Shown here piece after piece: positions 29,567-38,118 of a stretch of 38,118 bases of DNA. The stretch's first letter is position 1. Every line of letters begins with the position of its first letter. A program made the position numbers and the translations under genes. Source of the stretch: an uncultured Alphaproteobacteria bacterium (GTDB lineage: Bacteria > Pseudomonadota > Alphaproteobacteria > Caulobacterales > Caulobacteraceae). Location of the stretch: contig CAIMLY010000129.1 of the NCBI GenBank assembly GCA_903842425.1, forward strand, positions 1 to 38,118. The letters are read 5' to 3'. A model generated the notes under the pieces. It had not been told where the DNA came from. It saw nothing but the letters and a program-made list of their open reading frames with translations, and ran no database searches.

Positions 29567-32436
29567 CCGGGCTGGGCGGACGGATCCGCCCCTGCGGGCC
29601 GGTGATCGACGCCCGGCCGGCCGACCGGCTGCTCGACACCGTCGAGGCCCTCCGTCCCCTGTCCGTGGCGGAGCGCGAGGCACTGGCCCCCATCCTCGGC
29701 GCCTCCGCCTACCTCGCCGGCCTCGTTCGCCGCGACCCGTCCCGCCTGGTCCGCCTCCTCGACGCCGATCCTGACGTCCGCCTCGAGGCCTTGCTTGCGG
29801 AAACCCGCGACCTGGCCGTCGCGTCGCCCGAGGTCGCAGGGCCGGGCCTCAGGCGCCTGAAGGCCGAGGCGCACCTTCTCACCGCCCTGGCCGACCTGGG
29901 CGGTGTCTGGGACCTGGACCAGGTCACCGGCGCCCTGGCCCGGTTCGCCGACGCCGCCTTGGCTTCGGCCCTCGCCTCGGCCGCCGGGGCCGAGGTCGCC
30001 GCCGGCCGACTGCGCCCGTCGACGGACGCCGGGGCCGGCCCGGTCCCCGGCTTTTTCTGCATCGCCATGGGCAAGCACGGCGCCTTCGAGCTGAACTATT
30101 CCAGCGACATCGACATCTCGATCTTCTTCGAGCCGGAGGTTCTGCCCCTGGCCGACGGGATCGAGCCCCAGGCCTTCGCCGTCCGCCTGACCCACCGGCT
30201 CACCGAGCTCATGCAGGAGCGCACTCCCGACGGCTACGTCTTCCGGGTCGACCTGCGCCTGCGGCCGGATCCTGGCTCCACCCCGCCGGCTGTCTCCGCC
30301 GCCGCCGCCCTCGACTACTACGAGAGTGTCGGCCAGAACTGGGAGCGCGCCGCCTTCATCAAGGCGCGACCCTGCGCCGGCGACCTGCCCCGCGCCCGGG
30401 CCTTCCTCGCGGAACTCGAGCCCTTCATCTGGCGACGGAACCTGGACTTCGGCGCCATCGCCGACATCCACTCCATCAAGCGCCAGATCCACATCCACAA
30501 GGTCGACGACCGCCTCTCGGCCAAGGGCGCCGACCTCAAGCTGGGCCGCGGCGGCATCCGCGAGATCGAATTCTACGTCCAGACCCAACAGCTCATCCTC
30601 GGTGGGCGCCAGCCCGCCCTTCGCAGCTTCCGTACCCTCGAGGCCCTGGCCGCCCTGGCCGAGGCCGGGCACGTGGCCCCCCAGGCGCGGGACGACCTGA
30701 ACGACGCCTACCATCGCCTGCGGGCCCTCGAGCACCGGGTGCAGATGCTGGCCGACGAGCAGACCCACCGACTGCCGGAGTCCGACGTCGACCGCCGACG
30801 GGTGGCCGCGCTCGCGGGCCACGATCGCCTGCGCAGCTTCGACGCCTGGGTCGAGCGGATCCTCCGGACGGTGAACCAGCGGTACGGCGAGCTGTTTCCC
30901 GGCGAAGAGCCCCTGTCCTCCCGCTTCGGCAGCCTGATCTTCACCGGGGTGGACGATGACCCGGAGACCCTGAGAACGCTGTCACGGATGGGGTTCAGCC
31001 AACCTGCCCAGGTCTCCCGGACCATCCGCGCCTGGCACCATGGCCACATCGCCGCCACCCGGTCCGAGCGCGGCCGGGAGCTGTTCACGCGGCTGGCCCC
31101 CCGCCTGCTGGAGGCGGCCCACGCCGCAGGCGCGCCTGACGCCGCCTTCCTGCGTTTCGGGGCCTTCTTCTCGCGCCTGTCCAGCGGCGTACAGCTCCAG
31201 TCGCTGTTCCTCGCCCAGCCGGCCCTGTTCGAACTGATCGTCGAGGTCATGGCCTTCGCCCCACGCCTGGCCGACACCCTGGCCCGGCAGCCCGCCGCCC
31301 TGGACGCCATGCTGGACCCGGCCTTCTTCGGCGCCATGGACCCCGCCGAGGACCTGCAGGCCCTCCGGCATGCGGTCGCTGGCGCCGCCGGCTTCGAGGC
31401 GGCCATGGACACGGTCCGCCGGCAGCATCGCGAGCAGGCCTTCCGGGTGGGGGTCCAGGTGATCGGCGGTTCGGCCGGCGCCGAGGCCGCCGGGCACGCC
31501 TTCGCCGGCCTGGCTGACGCCTGCATCGAGGCCCTGGCCCCCGCCGCCCTCGCCGAAGCGACCCGGATCGGCGGCGACCTCGAGGGACAGGTGGCGGTGG
31601 TCGCCCTGGGCAAGTGCGGGTCCCGGGAGATGAGCGCCGGGTCGGACCTTGACCTCATGACCCTGCACCGGGCTGCGGCTCCGGACGCCCTCTCCAGCCT
31701 CAAGGGCTGGCCGGCCGAGGTCTTCTACGCCCGCTTCACCCAGAGGCTGGTGGCGGCCCTGTCCCTGCCCACATCGGAGGGCGAGCTCTACGAGGTCGAC
31801 ATGCGGCTCAGGCCCTCGGGCGCCAAGGGGCCGGTCGCCGTCGCCTTCCCGGCCTTCGGCGCCTACTACGCGGCCGAGGCCGAGACCTGGGAATTCATGG
31901 CCCTGACCCGGGCGCGGGTGGTGTGGGCCAGTGATCCGGGCTTTGCCGGCGATGTGGCCGGCGCCATCGAACAGGTCCTGCGACTGCCGCGGGACCGGGC
32001 CGTGCTGGCCCGCGAGGTGAGGGAGATGCGCGCCCTGATCGCGCAGGAGAAGCCCGCCTCGGGTCTCTGGGACATGAAGCTGGCCCCGGGGGGGCTGGTG
32101 GACATCGAGTTCGCCGCCCAGTTCCTGCAACTCGCCCACGCCCCGGAAGGCGGCCCTCTCCGGGCCGGGACCGCGGACGCCCTCGAAGCCATCGCAGCGG
32201 CGGGACTGGCCGGCTCGGTCGGGCCCCTCCTCGAGGCCTGGATCCTGCAGCAGAACCTCACCCAGATGCTGCGCCTCGCCCTGGGCGACGGCGACGATCC
32301 CGCCGATCAGCCCGAGGCCTTCCGGCGAAAGCTCGCCCGGGCGGGCGGGGCGCGGGACTTCCGCAGCCTCTCCGCCCGCCTTGGCCGCGTCCGCAAGGGC
32401 GCCCTTGAGGCCTTTGACCGGCTTGTCCGCCCTTGA
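29563..32436 (+). CDS. glnE: Bifunctional glutamine-synthetase adenylyltransferase/adenylyl-removing enzyme
   Basis: FCIAMGKHGAFELNYSSDIDISIFFEPE and VVALGKCGSREMSAGSDLDLMTLH nucleotidyltransferase motifs; start ATG 29563 in the listed longer ORF. Confidence 0.95.
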   Translation: MTGLGGRIRPCGPVIDARPADRLLDTVEALRPLSVAEREALAPILGASAYLAGLVRRDPSRLVRLLDADPDVRLEALLAETRDLAVASPEVAGPGLRRLKAEAHLLTALADLGGVWDLDQVTGALARFADAALASALASAAGAEVAAGRLRPSTDAGAGPVPGFFCIAMGKHGAFELNYSSDIDISIFFEPEVLPLADGIEPQAFAVRLTHRLTELMQERTPDGYVFRVDLRLRPDPGSTPPAVSAAAALDYYESVGQNWERAAFIKARPCAGDLPRARAFLAELEPFIWRRNLDFGAIADIHSIKRQIHIHKVDDRLSAKGADLKLGRGGIREIEFYVQTQQLILGGRQPALRSFRTLEALAALAEAGHVAPQARDDLNDAYHRLRALEHRVQMLADEQTHRLPESDVDRRRVAALAGHDRLRSFDAWVERILRTVNQRYGELFPGEEPLSSRFGSLIFTGVDDDPETLRTLSRMGFSQPAQVSRTIRAWHHGHIAATRSERGRELFTRLAPRLLEAAHAAGAPDAAFLRFGAFFSRLSSGVQLQSLFLAQPALFELIVEVMAFAPRLADTLARQPAALDAMLDPAFFGAMDPAEDLQALRHAVAGAAGFEAAMDTVRRQHREQAFRVGVQVIGGSAGAEAAGHAFAGLADACIEALAPAALAEATRIGGDLEGQVAVVALGKCGSREMSAGSDLDLMTLHRAAAPDALSSLKGWPAEVFYARFTQRLVAALSLPTSEGELYEVDMRLRPSGAKGPVAVAFPAFGAYYAAEAETWEFMALTRARVVWASDPGFAGDVAGAIEQVLRLPRDRAVLAREVREMRALIAQEKPASGLWDMKLAPGGLVDIEFAAQFLQLAHAPEGGPLRAGTADALEAIAAAGLAGSVGPLLEAWILQQNLTQMLRLALGDGDDPADQPEAFRRKLARAGGARDFRSLSARLGRVRKGALEAFDRLVRP

Positions 32437-32491
32437 AACGCCGGAATTCCAGGATCACTTCGTTCAACCCAAGACAGCCGGAGTCCTCCCC

Positions 32492-32929
32492 GTGCCCCTG
32501 AACCGACCCGCCTTCGCCGCCGTCCTTGGACTGGCGGGCCTCTGCGCCCTTCCGGCATCCGCCCAGATGGGACCGCCCAAGCTCGACCAGAACGGCGACG
32601 GAAGAATCCTCTACGCCGAGTACCGCATGGCCAATGTCGACAAGACGCTCGAGACCCTCGATGCGGACAGGAACGGCCAGGTGTCGCGCAAGGAGTTCGA
32701 CAAGTTCGCCGGCATGGCCCGGACCTTTGGCGGCGCGCGCGCCGCTGCGGCCATGGACCAGTGGTGGCGGACGACCGACGTGAACTCTGACGGGGCCATG
32801 TCCCGCAGCGAGATGGAGACTTCCAGCCGCCGCCGCTTCGACGCCGCCGACTCCAACCGCGACGGCGTCCTGGACAAGACAGAGGTGGCCGCCATGCGCC
32901 AGAGGCAACGTGCCGCGACCGGGAACTGA
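32492..32929 (+). CDS. Secreted EF-hand protein with four EF-hand loops
   Basis: GTG start, signal peptide MPLNRPAFAAVLGLAGLCALPASAQ; loops DQNGDGRILYAE, DADRNGQVSRKE, DVNSDGAMSRSE, DSNRDGVLDKTE. Confidence 0.88.
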   Translation: MPLNRPAFAAVLGLAGLCALPASAQMGPPKLDQNGDGRILYAEYRMANVDKTLETLDADRNGQVSRKEFDKFAGMARTFGGARAAAAMDQWWRTTDVNSDGAMSRSEMETSSRRRFDAADSNRDGVLDKTEVAAMRQRQRAATGN

Positions 32930-33527
32930 AACCCTAGGCCTCGCCGCCGGTGCAGGCGCCGCGCGCCCGGCGCCGGCGTCGGCGCGCCTCGAGGACCCCG
33001 ACGCCGACCTTGTGCGCCGGGTCGGCCGGGGCGACCTGGTGGCCGTCCGCGCCCTCACCGCCCGCAAGCTGCCCCGCCTGACCTCCCTGGCCGCCCGCAT
33101 GCTCGGCGACTTCGCCGAGGCCGAGGACGTCGCCCAGGAATCCCTGATCCGGGCCTGGCGGCAGGCCCCGGTCTGGCGGTTCGGCGAGGCCCGGTTTGAC
33201 ACCTGGCTGCACCGGGTGGCCGTGAATCTCTGCCGCGACCGCCTGCGCCGCCGGCGCCCGGGCGGCGCCGACGACCTCGACGCCCTCGTGGACCCGGGCC
33301 CCGCCCCCGACCGCGGCCTCGAGGCCCGCGATGTCGGCGACCGGGTCGCCGCCGCCATGGCCACCCTGCCGCCCCGCCAGCGCGAGGCCGTGGTGCTCTG
33401 CCACTACCAGGACCTGGGAAACATCGAGGCCGCCGTCGCCCTGGGGATCAGCGTCGAGGCGCTGGAGAGCCTGCTGTCCCGGGGCCGGCGCGCTCTCAGG
33501 GCCGCCCTGTCGGACCTGGTCCGGTGA
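32910..33527 (+). CDS. ECF-type RNA polymerase sigma factor
   Basis: Region 2 ARMLGDFAEAEDVAQESLIRAWRQAPVWRFGEARFDTWLHRVAVNLCRDRLRRRR; region 4 TLPPRQREAVVLCHYQDLGNIEAAVALGISVEALESLLSRGRRALR; GTG start overlapping the EF-hand gene by 20 nt. Confidence 0.92.
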   Translation: MPRPGTETLGLAAGAGAARPAPASARLEDPDADLVRRVGRGDLVAVRALTARKLPRLTSLAARMLGDFAEAEDVAQESLIRAWRQAPVWRFGEARFDTWLHRVAVNLCRDRLRRRRPGGADDLDALVDPGPAPDRGLEARDVGDRVAAAMATLPPRQREAVVLCHYQDLGNIEAAVALGISVEALESLLSRGRRALRAALSDLVR

Positions 33528-34018
33528 AGGTCTCCGCCTCCGCCCGCCGCCTGGATGCGGACCGAATCCGCGCCCTGGCGGAGGCCTTCGGGGCAGAGCC
33601 CTCGCGCTGGCCCGAGGCCGACCGCGCCGCCGCTCTCGCCTGGCTGGAGGCCCATCCTGGCGAGGGGGCCGTCCTCCTCGCGGAGGCGCGCGCCCTGGAT
33701 GGGCTCCTGGAGGCCTGGAGACTGCCGCAGCCGGCCGAGCCCCTGCGCCAGAGGGTGCTCGGCCCTGCGCCCGTCGTCGTGCGGCTGGCCCGGCGGCGGT
33801 CCTTCCTGATGACCCTCGGCGGCGGCGCCGGCCTGGCGGCCGCCTGCCTGGCCGGCGTGATGGCGGCGCCCATCCTCCTGGCCACCCCGGCGCCCACTCC
33901 TTCGCCGGCGCCTCCGGCGGTCGCGGCGACGCCTGTGGGCGCGGATGAACTCCTGACCGAGGCCCTGGCCGGTTGGGAGGCTCCTGTGGGCGAGGGCGAA
34001 GCGGACGCCGCATCTTGA
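33524..34018 (+). CDS. Small single-TM protein, candidate anti-sigma factor
   Basis: GTG overlaps the sigma-factor stop (GTGA); cytosolic helical N-terminus then one TM (FLMTLGGGAGLAAACLAGVMAAPILLA) and short Pro/Ala periplasmic tail. Confidence 0.7.
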   Translation: MKVSASARRLDADRIRALAEAFGAEPSRWPEADRAAALAWLEAHPGEGAVLLAEARALDGLLEAWRLPQPAEPLRQRVLGPAPVVVRLARRRSFLMTLGGGAGLAAACLAGVMAAPILLATPAPTPSPAPPAVAATPVGADELLTEALAGWEAPVGEGEADAAS

Positions 34019-34803
34019 AGGTCCCGGTCCTGCCGACGGCGCTCTTCGTCTCCTGCGCCCTCAACCTGTTCCTGGTCGGCGTGATCGCCGGCGGCTGGCG
34101 GGAGATGCGCGCACGACCCGGGCCGCCGCCTCCGCCTCCCGGTGTTCTCGAGCCCGCCCCTGGGCGCGACGACCTGGACCCGGCCGTGGAGGAGAGCGGC
34201 CCTTCTCTCCCGCGTCCCGCTCCCTCTTCACCGCCCCGATCCCAGGGGCCCGTCTCCGGTCCTGGCCGGCCCGCAGGTCCCGTCCTCCCGGTCCGGGAGA
34301 CATCGCGCTGGCAGGCCCCGCCGCCGGGCTTCGCAGCCTCAGGACCTGATCCGTCCCGGGCCGATCCGCCGTCGCCGGGCGATCGGCCGTCCCGGCCGCC
34401 GCCGGGCGGCAGTCCGCTCATGCGGGCGGCCCGTGACCTTCCCGAGCGCGAGCGGGTCGCCCTGCAGGCCCTGCTGCGGGCCGAGAGCGAGGCCGTGCGC
34501 GTTGACCTTCAACAGTCGCGTCGGGAGCGCGCGGCGACCTGGAGGGCCCTTGCGCGGGGCGAGGTGAGCGAGGCGGAGGCTGCGCGCCGGCTGGACACGG
34601 CGCGCCGACAGGAACTCGCCGCAAGAAGCCGGGTCGAGGACGCCGTCGCCGACTGGGCCCTGCGCCAGTCTCCCGAGGTGAGGTCGCGACTGGGCGAGGC
34701 CCTGGCCGAGGACGCCCTGCCAGACCGCCGCCGGCCGGTCAGGCCGCCGGGCCGTCCGGAGTATCCGCCGACCGGGGCTCCGGGCAGGGCAGAAGGAAGC
34801 TGA
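34015..34803 (+). CDS. Membrane-anchored Pro-rich protein with C-terminal helical domain resembling periplasmic heavy-metal-sensor (Metal_resist/CnrX-like) proteins
   Basis: TTG start overlapping the previous stop (TTGA); one TM (VLPTALFVSCALNLFLVGVIAGG), long Pro-rich linker, helical domain LMRAARDLPERERVALQALLRAESEAVRVDLQQSRRERAATWRALARGEVSEAEAARRLD. Confidence 0.7.
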   Translation: MKVPVLPTALFVSCALNLFLVGVIAGGWREMRARPGPPPPPPGVLEPAPGRDDLDPAVEESGPSLPRPAPSSPPRSQGPVSGPGRPAGPVLPVRETSRWQAPPPGFAASGPDPSRADPPSPGDRPSRPPPGGSPLMRAARDLPERERVALQALLRAESEAVRVDLQQSRRERAATWRALARGEVSEAEAARRLDTARRQELAARSRVEDAVADWALRQSPEVRSRLGEALAEDALPDRRRPVRPPGRPEYPPTGAPGRAEGS

Positions 34804-36187
34804 CCCGGGTTCCCTGGCCGGGACGGCTCTCAATGGTCAGGTTGGAGCCGTGCAGTTCCACGAAGGCCTTGGAGAGGGCCAGCCCCAGGCCGGTGCCCTG
34901 TGTGGTCTTGGAGTGCTGGCTCTCGACCTGCTCGAAGGGCGCTGCAAGGCGGGGCAGGTCATCCGGGTCGATGCCGATGCCGGTGTCCTCCACCGACAGT
35001 CGCACGCCGCCGTCCTCGGCCCGCGCCCGGACCGTGACCCGGCCGCCGGCGGGTGTGAACTTCACAGCGTTCGACAACAGGTTCAGCAGGATCTGCTTCA
35101 GCGCCCGGGCGTCCGCCTCGACCTCGGGAAGGTCCTCGCCGATGTCCGAGATCAGCATCAGGCCGGAGGTCTCCGCCCGGTTGCGCACCAGGGGCAGGGC
35201 GTCCTCCACCAGGGGGCCGACTTCCAGAGGCTCCCGGTACAGGAGCATCTTGCCGGCCTCGATCTTGGACATGTCGAGCACGTCGTTGATCAGGGCCAGG
35301 AGGTGCTGCCCCGAACTGAGGATGTCGTTCACATACCCCTTGTAGTGGGCGCCGCCGATCGGCCCGAACAGCTCCTGGCTCATGATTTCCGAGAAGCCGA
35401 TGATGGCGTTCAGGGGCGTCCTCAGCTCGTGGCTCATATTGGCCAGGAATTCGCTCTTGGCCCGGTTGGCCTCAACGGCCCGGAGTTTCTCGGTCTCATA
35501 CTTGCGGGCCAGTTCCGAGAGCTGGGCCTGGCTGCCCTGGAGGCGGCTGATGGCGTCCCTGAGCGCGTGCTCATCGCGGCTGCGCTCGGCCTCGCGGAGC
35601 TTCAGGGCGGTGATGTCCACCGCCGTCATGACCAGGCCGCCGGTGGGGGTGCGGCGCTCGTGGATCTGGGCCCAGCGGCCATCCCGGAACTCGACCTCCC
35701 GCATGCCCGCGGCGCCGCCCTCCGGCTTGAGGGACTGGCGGATGGCGTCCCGGGTCAGGCGGGCGAACTCGGCGTGTGGGGACTGCGGCTGCAGGGCCTC
35801 GGCCCCGACCCCGAAGACGCGGGCGAAGGCCGGGTTGGCGGCGACCAGCCGGCCCTCGGCGTCCCAGCAGGCGAAGGCCGAGGCCATGACCTGCAGGGCC
35901 TCGAGCAGGGACTCCGGCGGCGCCTCGCCGGGGGGTGGGCCTCCGGGTGATCGTCCCCGGGCCGAGCGTCGCCCGAGCCAGAGCCCGCCCACGCCGGTGA
36001 AGGCGCCCAGGGGCGCGGCCATCATCATCACGCCGTTCCAGGCCGGGGCGGCGTCGCGGAAGGCGAAGGCGAAGCCTGCGGCCAGGGCGGCTGAGGACAG
36101 GCCGGCGAGGGCCAGGGGCGCAAAAGCCGCGCCATCCGGCAGGGCCGTCCGTTCCGTCCGTCCGAAATCACTGACTGCCGACACCAC
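34739..36187 (-). CDS. PAS-domain sensor histidine kinase (no adjacent response regulator)
   Basis: Two TM segments, PAS-like SLLEALQVMASAFACWDAEGRLVAANPAFARVFG, H-box FLANMSHELRTPLNAIIGFSEIM, VEDTGIGIDPDDLPRLAAPFEQ, GTGLGLALSKAFVELHGS. Confidence 0.92.
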   Translation of the reverse strand: MVSAVSDFGRTERTALPDGAAFAPLALAGLSSAALAAGFAFAFRDAAPAWNGVMMMAAPLGAFTGVGGLWLGRRSARGRSPGGPPPGEAPPESLLEALQVMASAFACWDAEGRLVAANPAFARVFGVGAEALQPQSPHAEFARLTRDAIRQSLKPEGGAAGMREVEFRDGRWAQIHERRTPTGGLVMTAVDITALKLREAERSRDEHALRDAISRLQGSQAQLSELARKYETEKLRAVEANRAKSEFLANMSHELRTPLNAIIGFSEIMSQELFGPIGGAHYKGYVNDILSSGQHLLALINDVLDMSKIEAGKMLLYREPLEVGPLVEDALPLVRNRAETSGLMLISDIGEDLPEVEADARALKQILLNLLSNAVKFTPAGGRVTVRARAEDGGVRLSVEDTGIGIDPDDLPRLAAPFEQVESQHSKTTQGTGLGLALSKAFVELHGSNLTIESRPGQGTRVSFLLPCPEPRSADTPDGPAA

Positions 36188-36288
36188 TGAGGCTCCCCGG
36201 TCGGACGGCCCCTTCGCCGCACCGACTCACTCCTTCAGCACGGGGATGGTGAACAGACTCCCAACTTTGCCGGCCCCGCGGACGGAAA

Positions 36289-38118
36289 TCAGCCCTCCAG
36301 GGCCCGTCCCACCAGCTCCAGCACGTTCCGTGACAGCCCGGGCGCGGCGGCGATCCGCTCCAGCTCGGCCTTCATCATCGCCCCCAGGTCGGGCCGGTAT
36401 CGGCGCCAGGACCCCAGGGGCTCCACCAGCCGGGCGGCGGTCATGGGGTTGTAGCGATCCACGGACAGGATCTGGTCCGCCAGGAAGCGGTAGCCTGATC
36501 CGTCCTCGGCATGGAACCGGGCGGGATTGGCCGTGGCGAAGGTCGCCACCAGGGCCCTCAGACGGTTTGGAGTCTGGGCGTCGAAGTCCGGATGCCCGGT
36601 CAGGGCGATCACCCGCTCCAGCGCATCGGGCGAGGGGTCGCGGGCCTGCAGGGCGAACCACTTGTCGATCACCAGGGGTTCGCTGCGCCAGCGGGCGTGG
36701 AAATCCGCCAGGGCCGTGGCGAAGGCCGCCCCGCCCAGGGTCATGAGGGCGTTCAGGCCGCCGATGGCGTCGGTCATGTTCCCGGCCGCCCGGTAATGGC
36801 CCTCGGCAAGGTCCCGGGTCTCGGCGCGCGGATGGACGGCCAGCAGCTCGAGCGCGGCGTTGCGGAGAGCCCGGCGCCCGGCGCTGGCGGCGTCCGGCGA
36901 GAAGTCGCCTCCGTCCTGCAGACCCAGGTGCAGGCGCTTCAGGTTGTCTTCCAGGTGGACGGCCAGGCGCAGGCGCAGGGCCTCCCGGGCCGCGTTCAGG
37001 GCCGCCGGGTCCGCAGGCGGCCGGGCGACGGCCAGGTCGGCCTCGGTGGGCAGGGCCAGCAGCAGGGCCTTGAAGCCGGGCTCTGACGCCTGGTCGTTCA
37101 GCGCGCGGCCCATGGCCTCGGCGAAGCGCTCCTCGCCCACCTCGTCCGCTGCGCCCCCGGCCCTCGCCAGGATCAGGTCGCGGGCCACCTCCTGGCCGGC
37201 CTCCCAGCGGTTGAACAGGTCGGCGTCACCCGCCAGCTGGACATAGCGGTCGCCGGGCCGGGCGTCCGATGACAGCTCCACGGGCGCCGAGAACCCCCGC
37301 AGGGCCGAGACCACCGGGCGCGAGGTCACGCCGGACAGGGTGAGGCGCGTCTCCTCGCCCTCCAGAACCACCAGGGTCTCGTCCAGGGCCTCGCCGTCGC
37401 GACTGAAGGCCATCGTCCGGCCCTCGGCGTCCAGCAGGCCCAGGCGGACAGGGACGGGCAGGGCCCGCTTGTCGGCCTGGCCCGGGGTGGCGGGCGTTCT
37501 TTGGGTCAGGGTGATCTCCAGCTCGCCGGTCTCGGGCGTCCAGCGGGAGGCCAGCCGCACCCGCGGGGTGCCCGCCTGCTCGTACCAGGCGAAGAAGTCC
37601 GACAGGTCCTGGCCCGAGACCTCGGCGAAGCAGGCGATGAAGGCCTCCACCGTGGTGGCGTGGCCGTCCCAGCGATCAAAGTAGAGGTCCATCCCCTTCC
37701 GGAAGGCCTCGGCCCCAATCAGGGACTTCAGCATCCGGATCACCTCGGCGCCCTTCTCATAGATCGTCGCCGTGTAGAAGTTGTCGATCTTCAGGTAGCT
37801 GGACGGGCGCACCGGATGGGCCAGGGCCCCCTGGTCCTCGGCGAACTGCCGGGCCCTGAGGGCCTTGACGTCCTTGATCCTCTGCACCGCCTCGCCGCGC
37901 ATGTCGGCCGAGAAGCTCTGGTCGCGGAAGACGGTCAGGCCCTCCTTCAGGCACAGCTGGAACCAGTCGCGGCAGGTGATCCGGTTGCCCGTCCAGTTGT
38001 GGAAGTACTCGTGCGCCACCACGCTCTCGATGCGCTCGTAGTCCAGGTCCGTGGCGGTCTCCGGGTCGGCCAGCAGCAGGGACGAATTGAAGATGTTGAG
38101 ACCCTTGTTCTCCATGGC
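36289..38118 (-). CDS. pepN: Aminopeptidase N (M1 family), C-terminal part; 5' end outside window
   Basis: MENKGLNIFNSS (end of GAMEN motif) and zinc-binding VVAHEYFHNWTGNRITCRDWFQLCLKEGLTVFRDQSF. Confidence 0.95.
   Translation of the reverse strand, partial: AMENKGLNIFNSSLLLADPETATDLDYERIESVVAHEYFHNWTGNRITCRDWFQLCLKEGLTVFRDQSFSADMRGEAVQRIKDVKALRARQFAEDQGALAHPVRPSSYLKIDNFYTATIYEKGAEVIRMLKSLIGAEAFRKGMDLYFDRWDGHATTVEAFIACFAEVSGQDLSDFFAWYEQAGTPRVRLASRWTPETGELEITLTQRTPATPGQADKRALPVPVRLGLLDAEGRTMAFSRDGEALDETLVVLEGEETRLTLSGVTSRPVVSALRGFSAPVELSSDARPGDRYVQLAGDADLFNRWEAGQEVARDLILARAGGAADEVGEERFAEAMGRALNDQASEPGFKALLLALPTEADLAVARPPADPAALNAAREALRLRLAVHLEDNLKRLHLGLQDGGDFSPDAASAGRRALRNAALELLAVHPRAETRDLAEGHYRAAGNMTDAIGGLNALMTLGGAAFATALADFHARWRSEPLVIDKWFALQARDPSPDALERVIALTGHPDFDAQTPNRLRALVATFATANPARFHAEDGSGYRFLADQILSVDRYNPMTAARLVEPLGSWRRYRPDLGAMMKAELERIAAAPGLSRNVLELVGRALEG

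Overview
This 38.1-kb, high-GC window reads as core chromosome of an alphaproteobacterium, probably Caulobacterales; that placement is inferred from gene content and promoter style. I see no tRNA/rRNA, transposase, integrase, phage gene or CRISPR array. Gene order: ychF(partial)-pth-rplY-lipoprotein-prs-pgeF-midA-like-lgt (all -); ubiK-like, ybjN-like and proC (+); DUF2147 and an EnvZ/OmpR-type pair (-); ilvE (+); DUF2336 and an NMT1/ThiY-type ABC importer (-); uup-type ABC-F (-); ycgN-like, class-B J-protein, PepSY/PhoP/PhoQ-like, ccmI-ccmE-ccmF-ccmH, HtrA-RR-HK-glnE, then EF-hand/ECF sigma/small membrane protein/Pro-rich membrane protein (+); PAS histidine kinase and pepN (partial) (-). I found no clear new defence or mobile system. 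The best candidates for something under-described are: (1) the four-gene overlapping EF-hand/ECF-sigma cassette at 32492-34803; (2) a structured 0.49-kb intergenic region at 15431-15917 with nested, mutually exclusive inverted repeats; (3) an exact 8-mer direct repeat with 11-bp period in front of the PepSY-PhoPQ-like operon; (4) a G10 homopolymer inside the J-protein gene, which also has a sigma32-like promoter; and (5) the coupled HtrA-RR-HK-GlnE string. All family calls come from reading motifs in the translated ORFs; no database search was run.
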